Shown piece by piece: positions 27,447 to 35,103 of a stretch of DNA of 64,000 nucleotides. Within the stretch, counting starts at the first letter, position 1; each line of letters starts with the position of its first letter. The translations under genes were made by a program, and so were the position numbers. The stretch comes from CAWATZ01 sp963784995 (GTDB taxonomy: Bacteria > Planctomycetota > Planctomycetia > Gemmatales > Gemmataceae): the NCBI GenBank assembly GCA_963784995.1, contig CAWATZ010000004.1, positions 558,001-622,000 on the forward strand, in the 5' to 3' direction. The notes beneath the pieces were generated by a model. It was not told where the DNA came from. It was given only the letters and a program-made list of their open reading frames with translations, and did not search any database.

Positions 27447-27581
27447 ACAAGCCCGAAGCGCCAGCGCCGGGACCGTCCCGGCGCTGGCGCTTTGGGCTTG
27501 TGTGGGCAGCCCCGTCCCGGCGCTGGCGCTTCGGGCTTGTGTGGGCAGCCCCGTCCCGGCGCTGGCGCTTCGGGCTTGTGT
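27447..27581. repeat. inverted unit plus three 39-bp tandem units
   Basis: One reverse copy (27447-27473, ACAAGCCCGAAGCGCCAGCG...) followed by three direct copies starting at 27475, 27514 and 27553, period 39 bp. The first pair forms a 27-bp hairpin. It lies after the propeller gene and before an exported protein. Confidence 0.85.
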
Positions 27582-27677
27582 CTGTTTCCCCCCGGCTGAG
27601 TATAACAACCGAGACGCGGCGCTCGCCCCTGCTTCCCCAAGGACTGCGGGCGCCGCCAAGCTCTCAAGGAGACACTG

Positions 27678-28768
27678 ATGACCGCACACCGTCGGGGGAT
27701 GGCCCTCGCCGTGGCCGGGTGCCTGGCCCTGGGGCTGGCTCTGGCCGTCAGTCAGGAACCCACTCAGAAAGCAGCGGTGCATGGCGATCCCGCCCGACTG
27801 AAACGCATCGAGGCCGCGAAGGGCAAGTGGAAGATCGACAAACCGGTCGAGTTCTTCACGCCGCAGGCGGACGCCATCTGCTCGGGCCTGGAAGTGTTTC
27901 CGCCGGACAATCCCTGGAACCTGGTCATCGAGGATTGGCCGCTCCATCCCAACTCCAAGAACATCGTTGCCTCCATCGGGGCCAGCAAGCCGCTGCGCTA
28001 CAACGATGACATGGGCTTTATCCTGGTGTCGCCGGACCAGAAACGGGTGGACGTCAAGATTGTCAGCTACCCCGGCGAATCGGACCGCGGCCCCTTCCCG
28101 GTGCCGGACAACGTGCCCATCGAAGGCTGGCCCTCGAATTACCAGCGCCGCAAGGGGGAGCGAAGATCACCCTGGACGACGTGCAGCGCGACAAGCTGAA
28201 GGAGAACGGCGATCGCCATGCCATCGTGGTCGATCCGACCAACCGGATGCTGTACGAGTTCTACCAGCTGAAGAAGACCGACGCCGGCTGGCAGGCGGCG
28301 CAATCCTCGATCTTCGATCTGAAGTCGAACAAGATGCGGCCGGAGGAATGGACCTCCACCGATGCGGCCGGGCTACCGATCTTCCCGGCGGTGGTGCGTT
28401 ACGACGAACTGAAGCGCGGCCTGGTGGAACACGCCATGCGCGTCACCGCGGTCAAGACCCGGCGTGCCTACGTCTACCCGGCCCGGCATTTCGCCAGCCG
28501 GCTGACCGACAAGAACCTGCCGCGGATGGGCGAACGGCTGCGCTTGCGGAAGGACTTCGACGTGACTGGCTTCTCGCCCGAGGTGCAGGCGATCCTGAAG
28601 GGGCTGAAGAAGTACGGGATGTTCGTGGCGGACAACGGGATCGACTGGGCCATCTCGGTGGCGCCCGACCCGCGTATCCCGGTGCTGCACGACGAGCTGC
28701 GCAAGCTCAAGGGATCGGACTTTGAAGTGGTGCAGCCGCCGGCCGGGTATCAGCCACCGGCCGAGTAA
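27678..28768 (+). pseudogene. exported planctomycete protein, frameshifted
   Basis: First frame (27678-28199): signal peptide (ALAVAGCLALGLALAVSQ), then FFTPQADAICSGLEVFPPDNPWN ... VPIEGWPSNYQ and loss of pattern. The second frame carries on from about 28165: KITLDDVQRDKLKENGDRHAIVVDPTNRMLYEFYQ ... to the stop at 28768. The break falls at a run of five G (about 28155). The joined protein would be about 363 residues, all outside the membrane. It looks like a conserved planctomycete family of unknown function. Confidence 0.8.
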
Positions 28769-28800
28769 ACCCGGGAACCGTGCGGTGGGCCTCTCCCAAC

Positions 28801-28854
28801 GAGCCGCCGGGTTTATCCCGGCGGAGAAGACCGCCGGGATAAACCCGGCGGCTC
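28801..28854. repeat. long palindrome, family F (24-bp arms)
   Basis: Perfect 24-bp arms (28801-28824, 28831-28854; arm starts GAGCCGCCGGGTTTATCCCG) with a 6-nt loop, 33 bp after the 28768 stop. Very strong hairpin; probable terminator. Confidence 0.85.
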
Positions 28855-28904
28855 GTATGCGAAGGTTTGCCGATTGCTGACCGACTGGAGAATGGAAGTC
28901 TGTC

Positions 28905-29150
28905 ATGGAGCCCTGGCTACGTGAGACTCTCAATGGTGCGTTCATTGGTGGGATCGTCGGCGTACTCGCGGGGGGCCTGGTCCTCATCGTTGGGCTGCTC
29001 ATGCCAGTTCGCAAGTGCCCCGATTGTGGTGAGCCGTTCCCTCGCTTCCGCAAGCCTGCCAATCGCAGACAGGCTCTGTGGGGAGGAGGGGCTTGTGCCC
29101 GGTGTGGCTGCGAGGTGGACCGGCGCGGCCGCAAGATCGAGAGTCCGTAG
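28905..29150 (+). CDS. small membrane protein with zinc ribbon
   Basis: 81 residues: one membrane segment (GAFIGGIVGVLAGGLVLIVGLLM) followed by a four-cysteine ribbon, CPDCGEPFPRF ... CARCGCEVDRRG. Probably a zinc-binding soluble tail on the cytoplasmic side. Family not recognised. Confidence 0.65.
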   Translation: MEPWLRETLNGAFIGGIVGVLAGGLVLIVGLLMPVRKCPDCGEPFPRFRKPANRRQALWGGGACARCGCEVDRRGRKIESP

Positions 29151-29172
29151 GTCGTCCACCGGCTGAGGGAGC

Positions 29173-29370
29173 TTACCGGCCACTCTCGGTCGGTCGCGGC
29201 AGAGCCTGCTCCCCCGTCCCTCCCCCACCCGGCGCTTCCCTCGGCCGGTCCGCGGGCCGGGGTGTGGCCTTGGTCCCGGCCGGGGGCAATTCGTCGGCGG
29301 CATCGAAGAACAGGATTGGTGCCGTCCCGCGCGTCTCGGGATTGCCCTGGTAAGAAACGTGCTCGTTCAT
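29173..29370 (-). CDS. small hypothetical protein
   Basis: 65 residues from ATG at 29370 with a strong GGAGGAAGCC in front: MNEHVSYQGNPETRGTAPI then LFFDAADELPPAGTKATPRP and a Pro/Gly-rich end. No membrane segment or motif. It follows the 29388 gene by 17 bp on the same strand and is likely co-transcribed. Confidence 0.5.
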   Translation of the reverse strand: MNEHVSYQGNPETRGTAPILFFDAADELPPAGTKATPRPADRPREAPGGGGTGEQALPRPTESGR

Positions 29371-29387
29371 GGCTTCCTCCACTTCCA

Positions 29388-29783
29388 TCAATGCAGCCGC
29401 AGGATACGATCGTCCAAAAACACGCCCTGGCTGTAGAGTTCCACGAAATACACCCCCGCCGCTGGGAACACCACGTTCCGCAGGCGGATGCACACCGTCA
29501 CCGCCTGCTGCCGCGTCGGGAAAGGAAGCGTAAACGGCCCGGCGGCACGGACGAGGTTCTGCGTCGCCCCTTCGACAATCTCCACCCTCACCGGCACCGG
29601 GCCGCTGCCGCCGACCAGCTGCGCCGCCACGCACACCCGGCCCAACTGGTAGGGATAGCCGGCGCCGTCCGGCGGCGTCACGTCGTCGAAGATGCCCAGA
29701 AAGCTGCATTTGCCGCTCGCCGGGTGCTGCACCACGTCGTCACAAAGGTAAACGATCTTCCCGGTCGGATTCACCGACGCCAT
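29388..29783 (-). CDS. DUF6941-like hypothetical protein
   Basis: 131 residues: IVYLCDDVVQHPASGKCSFLGIFDDV, then PVPVRVEIVEGATQNLVRAAGPFTLPFP and FPAAGVYFVELYSQGVFLDDRILRL. Beta-rich and cytoplasmic by look. The pattern (VYLCDDV ... LGIFDxV ... GxYxxELYxxGxLLDxRxLRL) is typical of the DUF6941 group, function unknown. AGGAGAGACAGGG precedes the ATG. Confidence 0.7.
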   Translation of the reverse strand: MASVNPTGKIVYLCDDVVQHPASGKCSFLGIFDDVTPPDGAGYPYQLGRVCVAAQLVGGSGPVPVRVEIVEGATQNLVRAAGPFTLPFPTRQQAVTVCIRLRNVVFPAAGVYFVELYSQGVFLDDRILRLH

Positions 29784-29956
29784 CCCTGTCTCTCCTGGCC
29801 GGCCCTGCCGGCGACCTTACGCTACTTTACCGCGCCCGGGCAGCCAACGCAGCGCCAGCCATCGCTGCCCGCCGCTCTGCCTTCCTTGTTCCTCCTCCCG
29901 CAACCGGCTATCATCCACGATACCGCCGCGATTTCCCTGCACAGCCGGGTTCGATC

Positions 29957-30451
29957 ATGACTGAGTCATTCAAGGTTCGCGTCACCAAGGACCATCTGGT
30001 CTTCTGCTCCGGGCACTTCATCAGCTACGAGGGCGACAAGTGCGAACGGCTGCACGGCCACAATTACCGCGCGGCCGTCGAGATCGAGGGCGACCTGGAC
30101 GAGAACCACTACGTCTTCGACTTCATCGCCCTGAAGCACCGCACCAAGGCGATCACCGACGAGCTGGACCACCGCATGATGCTTGCGACCCGCAACGCCC
30201 TCATCAAGCTCGAGGAGACGCCGCGCGGCATCCACGTCCGCTATCGCGATCGGGAATGGCTGTTTCCGCGCGACGATTGCGTGCTGCTGCCCATCGAGAA
30301 CACCACGGCCGAATTGCTGGCCCGCTACATCGCGGGGCGTTTGCTGGAGGAGCTGCGCAAGCAGCACGGCTATCGGCCGCGGGTGCTGCGCGTCGAGGTG
30401 GAGGAGAACGTCGGCCAGTCGGCCACCTGCGAATGGCGGGCCGGCCCTTGA
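29957..30451 (+). CDS. 6-pyruvoyltetrahydropterin synthase/QueD family enzyme
   Basis: 164 residues. The zinc histidines are in LVFCSGHF and LHGHNYRAAVEIEG; the family Asp/His region is DFIALKHRTKAITDELDHRMML, and the C-terminal Glu is in VLRVEVEEN. Members act on dihydroneopterin triphosphate, either in biopterin or in queuosine (preQ0) synthesis. No other queuosine gene lies nearby, so which one cannot be told. Length is longer than E. coli QueD (about 120), as in many planctomycete forms. Confidence 0.85.
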   Translation: MTESFKVRVTKDHLVFCSGHFISYEGDKCERLHGHNYRAAVEIEGDLDENHYVFDFIALKHRTKAITDELDHRMMLATRNALIKLEETPRGIHVRYRDREWLFPRDDCVLLPIENTTAELLARYIAGRLLEELRKQHGYRPRVLRVEVEENVGQSATCEWRAGP

Positions 30452-30484
30452 CGCTGCCCCGGGTCTTTCGCAGGATAGGGCCGG

Positions 30485-31579
30485 ATGAACTGCCGGCCCA
30501 GAGGATCGCGAATGATCTCCGCTCCGCAACCGACTGCTATCGTGGCCGGCCCGCCTCCCCCGGCCCTCCCGGAAGTGCCGGGCCCCGATCCCTTGCGGAC
30601 CATCCGCATCACCCTGGCTGTCATCGCCATGATCCTCGTGGTCGCGGCCATCACCTACCTGGGCCGGATCCTGGAGCAGGTGCTGATCGCCCTGTTCCTC
30701 TACTACGCCATCAGCCCCGCCGCCCGCACCCTGGCTCGCCACGGCGTTCCCTCCTGGGTCACCTACCTGCTGCTGCTGATCGTGACCGTGCTGTGCGCCG
30801 TCCTGGCCGGCCGGATGATCCAGGCCAACATCCTGGACTTCATCGAGCGGCTGCCCCGCTACCAGGAGAAGATCAGCGCGGCCGTGGGCAAGATCAGCGA
30901 GGAGGACGCCAAAGCCATCACCCAGATGTTCAAGGAGGCCAGCACCACCCTCGTCAAGACGGCCGTCGGCACGGCCCTGAGCATCGTCGAGGCCGGGCTG
31001 ATGATCTTCTTCTACCTGCTGTTCATCATCCTCAACAGCGAGAAGATCACCCAGCGCATCCGCAAGGCCTTCACCGAGAAACAGGCCAACCGGGTGCTGC
31101 TGATCGGCCAGAAGATCAACGAGGGCATGCAGCAGTACATGAAGACAAAAACGCTGGTCAGCCTCGGCATGGGGCTGACCGCCACGATCATCCTGTACTT
31201 CTTCAGCCTCGACTACTACCTGCTCTGGGGTTTCCTGTTCTTCGCCCTGAACTACGTCACCTACGTCGGCAGCATCGTCGCCTGCGTACCGCCGCTGGCC
31301 CTGGCCCTGCTGGAGTTTGGCGTAACCCCGCTGACCATCTTGCTCGTCGTTGTGATTGTCGCCAACCGGATCTTCTGGATCGATTTCATCGAGATCAAGC
31401 TGTCGGGCCAGTCGCTGAACATCGATCCGCTCTTGTTACTGCTGTCGCTGGCCTACTGGGGCTGGTTCTGGGGCCTGGTCGGCCTGGTGCTGGCCGTGCC
31501 GATGCTCACCAGCCTCAAGATCGTGCTGGCCAACATTGACGAAACTCGACCCTGGGCCATCCTGATTAGCGAGGAGTGA
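30485..31579 (+). CDS. AI-2E family transporter
   Basis: 364 residues, a standard-size AI-2E/PerM protein. It has membrane segments from residue 40 (IRITLAVIAMILVVAAITYLG), a central soluble stretch (DFIERLPRYQEKISAAVGKISEEDAK), and the conserved end (YYLLWGFLFFALNYVTYVGS, then YWGWFWGLVGLVLAVPML). It lacks the soluble C-terminal domain of the paralogue at 1-1554. It starts 33 bp after the QueD-like gene. Confidence 0.9.
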   Translation: MNCRPRGSRMISAPQPTAIVAGPPPPALPEVPGPDPLRTIRITLAVIAMILVVAAITYLGRILEQVLIALFLYYAISPAARTLARHGVPSWVTYLLLLIVTVLCAVLAGRMIQANILDFIERLPRYQEKISAAVGKISEEDAKAITQMFKEASTTLVKTAVGTALSIVEAGLMIFFYLLFIILNSEKITQRIRKAFTEKQANRVLLIGQKINEGMQQYMKTKTLVSLGMGLTATIILYFFSLDYYLLWGFLFFALNYVTYVGSIVACVPPLALALLEFGVTPLTILLVVVIVANRIFWIDFIEIKLSGQSLNIDPLLLLLSLAYWGWFWGLVGLVLAVPMLTSLKIVLANIDETRPWAILISEE

Positions 31580-31585
31580 ATCCTT

Positions 31586-33166
31586 ATGCACCGCACCCTG
31601 TCGCAAACCCTGTTTCTGGTCGCCGGAATCATCCTGTGCCTGCCCACCGCAGGCTGGGCCGAATACAAACCCCTGTTCGACGGCAAGACCTTCGACGGCT
31701 GGGAGGGAGACACCGCCAAGACCTGGCGGATCGAGGACGGCGCCATCGTCGGCGGCTCGCTGGAGGAAAAGGTGCCGCGCAACGAGTTCCTCTGCACCAA
31801 GAAGAGCTACGGCGACTTTGAGCTGAAGGTCAAGTTCAAGATGCTGGGCGACCGCAAGACGGCCAACGCCGGGGTGCAGTTCCGCACCAAGCGGATTCCG
31901 AACCACCATGAAGTCAGCGGCTACCAGGCCGACGTCGGCCAGCAATACTGGGGTGCGCTGTACGACGAATCGCGCCGCAAGAAGGTCCTGGTCCAGCCCG
32001 ATCCGAAGGTGCTGGAGGGACTGGTCAAGCACGACGACTGGAACGAGTACCGCATCCGCTGCGAGGGGCCGCGCATCCGGCTGTGGCTCAACGGCACCCT
32101 GACCGTGGACTACACCGAGAAGGACGACAAGATCGAACGCACCGGCATCATCGGCTTGCAGGTCCACGGCGGCGGCAAGACCAAGGTGTTCTACAAGGAC
32201 ATCCAGATCGAGGAGCTGATCCCGACGCCGAAGAAGGAATGCGAAGAGGCGGAGGCCCGGCCCAACTATCGGACCAGCATGCGGCAGTTCGTGCAGGCGA
32301 TCAGCGCCGCGGCGAAGAAAGCCAGCCCGGCGTTTCTGGTCGTCCCGCAGGGCGGCATCGGCCTGCTGACCGACAGCGGCGATCCGGCCGGCAAGCCGGT
32401 CGCGGAGTACCTCAAGGCGATCGACGGCGTCGGTCAGGAAGAGGTCTTCTACGGCTACGACAACAAGGACAATCGCAAAACGCCGAAGAAGGAGACCGAC
32501 TACTTCCTCAAGCAGCTGTTGGTGGCGAAGAACGCCGGCAAGGTCGTCCTTTCGACCGACTACGCCAGCAAGCAGGAGCTGATCGACGACGCTTACGCCC
32601 GGAACAAGGCGGCCGGGTTCGTCGCCTTCGTGGCCGACCGCCGGGGCCTGGACCGGGTGCCGAAATACCCCGCCAAGCCGATCAACGAGAACGCCGCCGA
32701 CGTGAAGTCCCTCAAGGACGTCAAGAACTTCCTGTACGTGATCGATGGCGGCAAGTTCGGCTCGAAGGAGAAGTACCTGGCGGCGCTGGCGAAGACCAAC
32801 CATGACCTGCTGGTGATCGACCCGTTCGCGGGCGACTGGTCGGCGACCACGGCCGACCTGAAGCCGCTGAAAGTCAAGGCCAACGGTGGCCGGCGGCTGG
32901 TGCTGTGCTACGTCAGCATTGGCGAGGCGGAGAGCTATCGCTTCTACTGGAAGAAAGACTGGAAGCCGGGCAAGCCGGCGTTCATCGGTCCGGAAAATCC
33001 GCAGTGGAAGCAGAACTTCGCGGCCCGGTACTGGGAGCCGGCGTGGCAGGCGGTGTTCGTCGGCGGGGCGGAGTCGTACCTGGGCCGGGTGCTGGCGGCC
33101 GGGTTTGATGGCGTTTACCTGGACAAGGTTGATGAGTACGAGTGGTTCGAGGAACACCGGGAATGA
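31586..33166 (+). CDS. exported DUF1080 domain fused to a GH114/TM1410-like domain in permuted order
   Basis: 526 residues with a signal peptide (LFLVAGIILCLPTAGWA). Residues 28-215 are a DUF1080/3-keto-disaccharide hydrolase module (PLFDGKTFDGWEG, GDFELKVKFKM, NAGVQFRTKRI). Residues 225-526 carry the motifs of the TM1410/GH114 (endo-alpha-1,4-polygalactosaminidase-like) barrel, but swapped. AFLVVPQGG, YLKAIDGVGQEEVFY and VLSTDYAS, which usually end the domain, come first. LVIDPFAGDW, LVLCYVSIGEAESYRFYW and GFDGVYLDKVDEYEWF, which usually start it, come last. It should act on polysaccharide outside the cell. Stop overlaps the next start (ATGA). Confidence 0.85.
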   Translation: MHRTLSQTLFLVAGIILCLPTAGWAEYKPLFDGKTFDGWEGDTAKTWRIEDGAIVGGSLEEKVPRNEFLCTKKSYGDFELKVKFKMLGDRKTANAGVQFRTKRIPNHHEVSGYQADVGQQYWGALYDESRRKKVLVQPDPKVLEGLVKHDDWNEYRIRCEGPRIRLWLNGTLTVDYTEKDDKIERTGIIGLQVHGGGKTKVFYKDIQIEELIPTPKKECEEAEARPNYRTSMRQFVQAISAAAKKASPAFLVVPQGGIGLLTDSGDPAGKPVAEYLKAIDGVGQEEVFYGYDNKDNRKTPKKETDYFLKQLLVAKNAGKVVLSTDYASKQELIDDAYARNKAAGFVAFVADRRGLDRVPKYPAKPINENAADVKSLKDVKNFLYVIDGGKFGSKEKYLAALAKTNHDLLVIDPFAGDWSATTADLKPLKVKANGGRRLVLCYVSIGEAESYRFYWKKDWKPGKPAFIGPENPQWKQNFAARYWEPAWQAVFVGGAESYLGRVLAAGFDGVYLDKVDEYEWFEEHRE

Positions 33167-33666
33167 TGCGGGCGTTACGGCGATACCTGATCCTGGCGAC
33201 GTTTATCTTCTGGCAAGGCGGCTTCACGTTTTACGCGGCGGTGGTGGTGCCGGTCGGCACGGACGTGCTTGGGACAGCGAGGGCCCAGGGCTGGATCACC
33301 CAGCGTGTCACGCATTACCTGAACCTCTCGGGAGCCTTCGCAGTGGCGGCGCTGGGCTGGGACGTCGCTGTCAGCGGCGACCCGAGTTGGCGCCGCCGAC
33401 AATTCCGCTGGCTGGCCCTGGCTGGTCTGGCGGTCCCGCTCGTGGTACTGATCTGGCTGCATAGCCGACTCGACGCCCTCGTGGACCATGCGCTGGACCA
33501 CATCCAACGCGGCTTCCGACCCCTGCACCGCACCTATCTCTGGATCAGCACCGTGCAATGGGCCTGCGGTCTGGTGTTCCTCTTCCTCACGCTCCGTGCC
33601 TGGCAAGGCGAGGATGGAAGGCAGGCCCGTTCGTCCGTCTCCGTTCCACAGGGCGACACGAGATAA
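33163..33666 (+). CDS. small integral membrane protein
   Basis: 167 residues with four hydrophobic segments (YLILATFIFWQGGFTFYAAVV, LNLSGAFAVAALGWDV, WLALAGLAVPLVVLIWL, WISTVQWACGLVFLFLTLR). It resembles DUF4149-type proteins in layout, though the family is uncertain. It is translationally coupled to the gene before it through ATGA. Confidence 0.6.
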   Translation: MMRALRRYLILATFIFWQGGFTFYAAVVVPVGTDVLGTARAQGWITQRVTHYLNLSGAFAVAALGWDVAVSGDPSWRRRQFRWLALAGLAVPLVVLIWLHSRLDALVDHALDHIQRGFRPLHRTYLWISTVQWACGLVFLFLTLRAWQGEDGRQARSSVSVPQGDTR

Positions 33667-33689
33667 CCATTCCGAAGAGGCTGTAACTT

Positions 33690-33768
33690 CTGGGCGAGCG
33701 GCGCGGCGTCAGCCCGCCGGTTTCGGCGCGCTGTTTACCGGCGGGCTGACGCCGCGCCGCTCGCCCAG
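33690..33768. repeat. long palindrome, family G (32-bp arms)
   Basis: Arms 33690-33721 and 33737-33768 (arm starts CTGGGCGAGCGGCGCGGCGT). Family G copies are also at 43985, 49474 and 59972. It separates two convergent genes. Confidence 0.88.
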
Positions 33769-33782
33769 CAACAGAGCGGTTG

Positions 33783-34868
33783 TTAGCGGTTGGATGGCGA
33801 GACAGGAGATGGTGCTCCAGTCTGGACTGGACCCCCTGGGAATGAACTGGGCTGAATTGAAGGCGGTGCGGGTTCGATCGCCGTCACCGGCACGATCGGG
33901 CTTGGTGAACTGAGCCCGCTGGCAACGCTCGTCGGGGCGAAGGTGCTCGGCGAGGGCATCTCCACGCCCTTGATCTTCGCTTTCGGGATCGCCAGGTCGG
34001 TGATGATCGGGCTGGGGGTCTGGACCGAGCCGACGTTGCCCGCCTGATCGACGGCCTCGATCCGGACGTAGCATTGCGCTTGCGGCAGGCTCGGCGGGAT
34101 GTTCCAGACGTGGCGGCCATCGTTGGCCAGTCCGGTGGCCAGCGTCTTCCACAGCTGCCCGTCCGTCGAGTACGCAATCGAGATCGGCCGCTCCGCCAGG
34201 TGGCGGTCGTCGGCCGTCCAGCGGATCGTCATTTGCCCCCTGTCCGGCTCACCGGTAACCTCGGGAGCGTACATGATCACCGAAGGCTTGGTTTCGTCCA
34301 CCTCGACCCAGAAATCGGGCTGATGGCCGCGCTCGGGGGCGGGTTCGCCTCGGCCGATGCTGCTCAGGGCGATCAGCCGGAAGCCCCAGCGGCCTTCCTT
34401 CTCCACCTGGGCCTGGATCACCGGCGGATGGCTCGGGGCCTGCTCGACCAGCTTGCGCCAGACCAGCGTGTCCTGCGTCGCCCACACCTCGATCCGGGCC
34501 ACTTCGGATTTGCCCACGTCAACCAGGTCGTACGTCAAGCGGAGACTGCGTGAGCTGACGATCGGGATACGCTCCGCGGTCGGCTTCGTTTTCGGAAATG
34601 CCGACACCGAAGGCAAAGGAGGCGGTACGCCGATCGGGGGATTCTTCTGCCAATAGAGTAACGCCTCGGATGTCGCAGTCGGCGCGGGTTTCTTCCGCGA
34701 CTCCTTCAGCTCCGCGAGCAGGGACTGGATCTCCTCGACCTTGCGGTTCAGCTCATCGACCTTCTTTTCCAGCGGTTTGGGAGGCGGTTCCTGATCGTCG
34801 GTGGGGTAGCAACCGGCCATCCCGAGGGCAAGGAGGGCCACGGCCAGGGCGTTGATTAGACTTCTCAT
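33783..34868 (-). CDS. lipoprotein with coiled-coil and Ig-like region
   Basis: 361 residues. Signal and lipobox LLALGMAGC (lipidated Cys20), a short coiled coil (KKVDELNRKVEEIQSLLAELKES), then a beta-rich middle (SLRLTYDLVDVGKSEVARIEVWATQD, WGFRLIALSSIG, WVEVDETKPSVIMY, YVRIEAVDQAGNVGSV), like fibronectin/Ig-type repeats, and a Pro/Ser-rich end. Probably surface-exposed or periplasmic; binding partner unknown. The ATG at 34868 fits the lipoprotein start; the longer frame is not needed. Confidence 0.75.
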   Translation of the reverse strand: MRSLINALAVALLALGMAGCYPTDDQEPPPKPLEKKVDELNRKVEEIQSLLAELKESRKKPAPTATSEALLYWQKNPPIGVPPPLPSVSAFPKTKPTAERIPIVSSRSLRLTYDLVDVGKSEVARIEVWATQDTLVWRKLVEQAPSHPPVIQAQVEKEGRWGFRLIALSSIGRGEPAPERGHQPDFWVEVDETKPSVIMYAPEVTGEPDRGQMTIRWTADDRHLAERPISIAYSTDGQLWKTLATGLANDGRHVWNIPPSLPQAQCYVRIEAVDQAGNVGSVQTPSPIITDLAIPKAKIKGVEMPSPSTFAPTSVASGLSSPSPIVPVTAIEPAPPSIQPSSFPGGPVQTGAPSPVSPSNR

Positions 34869-35023
34869 TCCGGATTCTCTCCACGGCCAAAAGAGAGGAG
34901 GGTCGAACCGAGCAGCGCAGCCAGACGAAGAGGTGCGAACGCGATGGCTGCCCACCGGGAAGGAATGATACCCCGAGCGGCCTGATGGGAACAAGGCGGA
35001 TCAGGCGACTGCTGGCAGGCCCA

Positions 35024-35103
35024 CGGAGCCGCGCACGCAGCGCAGCGGAGTAAGCGGTTCGTCGGACGACCGCTTACTCCGCTGCGCTACGTGCGCGGCT
35101 CCG
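35024..35103. repeat. long palindrome, family B (35-bp arms, one mismatch)
   Basis: Arms 35024-35058 and 35069-35103. The single mismatch (CAG in one arm, TAG on the gatA side) makes the stop codon of gatA, whose last five residues (AEPRT) are also encoded by the arm. Sister copy at 7751. Confidence 0.85.

Noticed and set aside
27447..27581. CRISPR-like array because of three equal repeats
   Set aside because: Units are directly adjacent with period 39 and no variable spacers.
25439..27667. Minus-strand frame of more than 700 codons over the beta-propeller gene
   Set aside because: Shadow of the plus-strand gene; only its end (24899-25438) is the real DUF983 gene.
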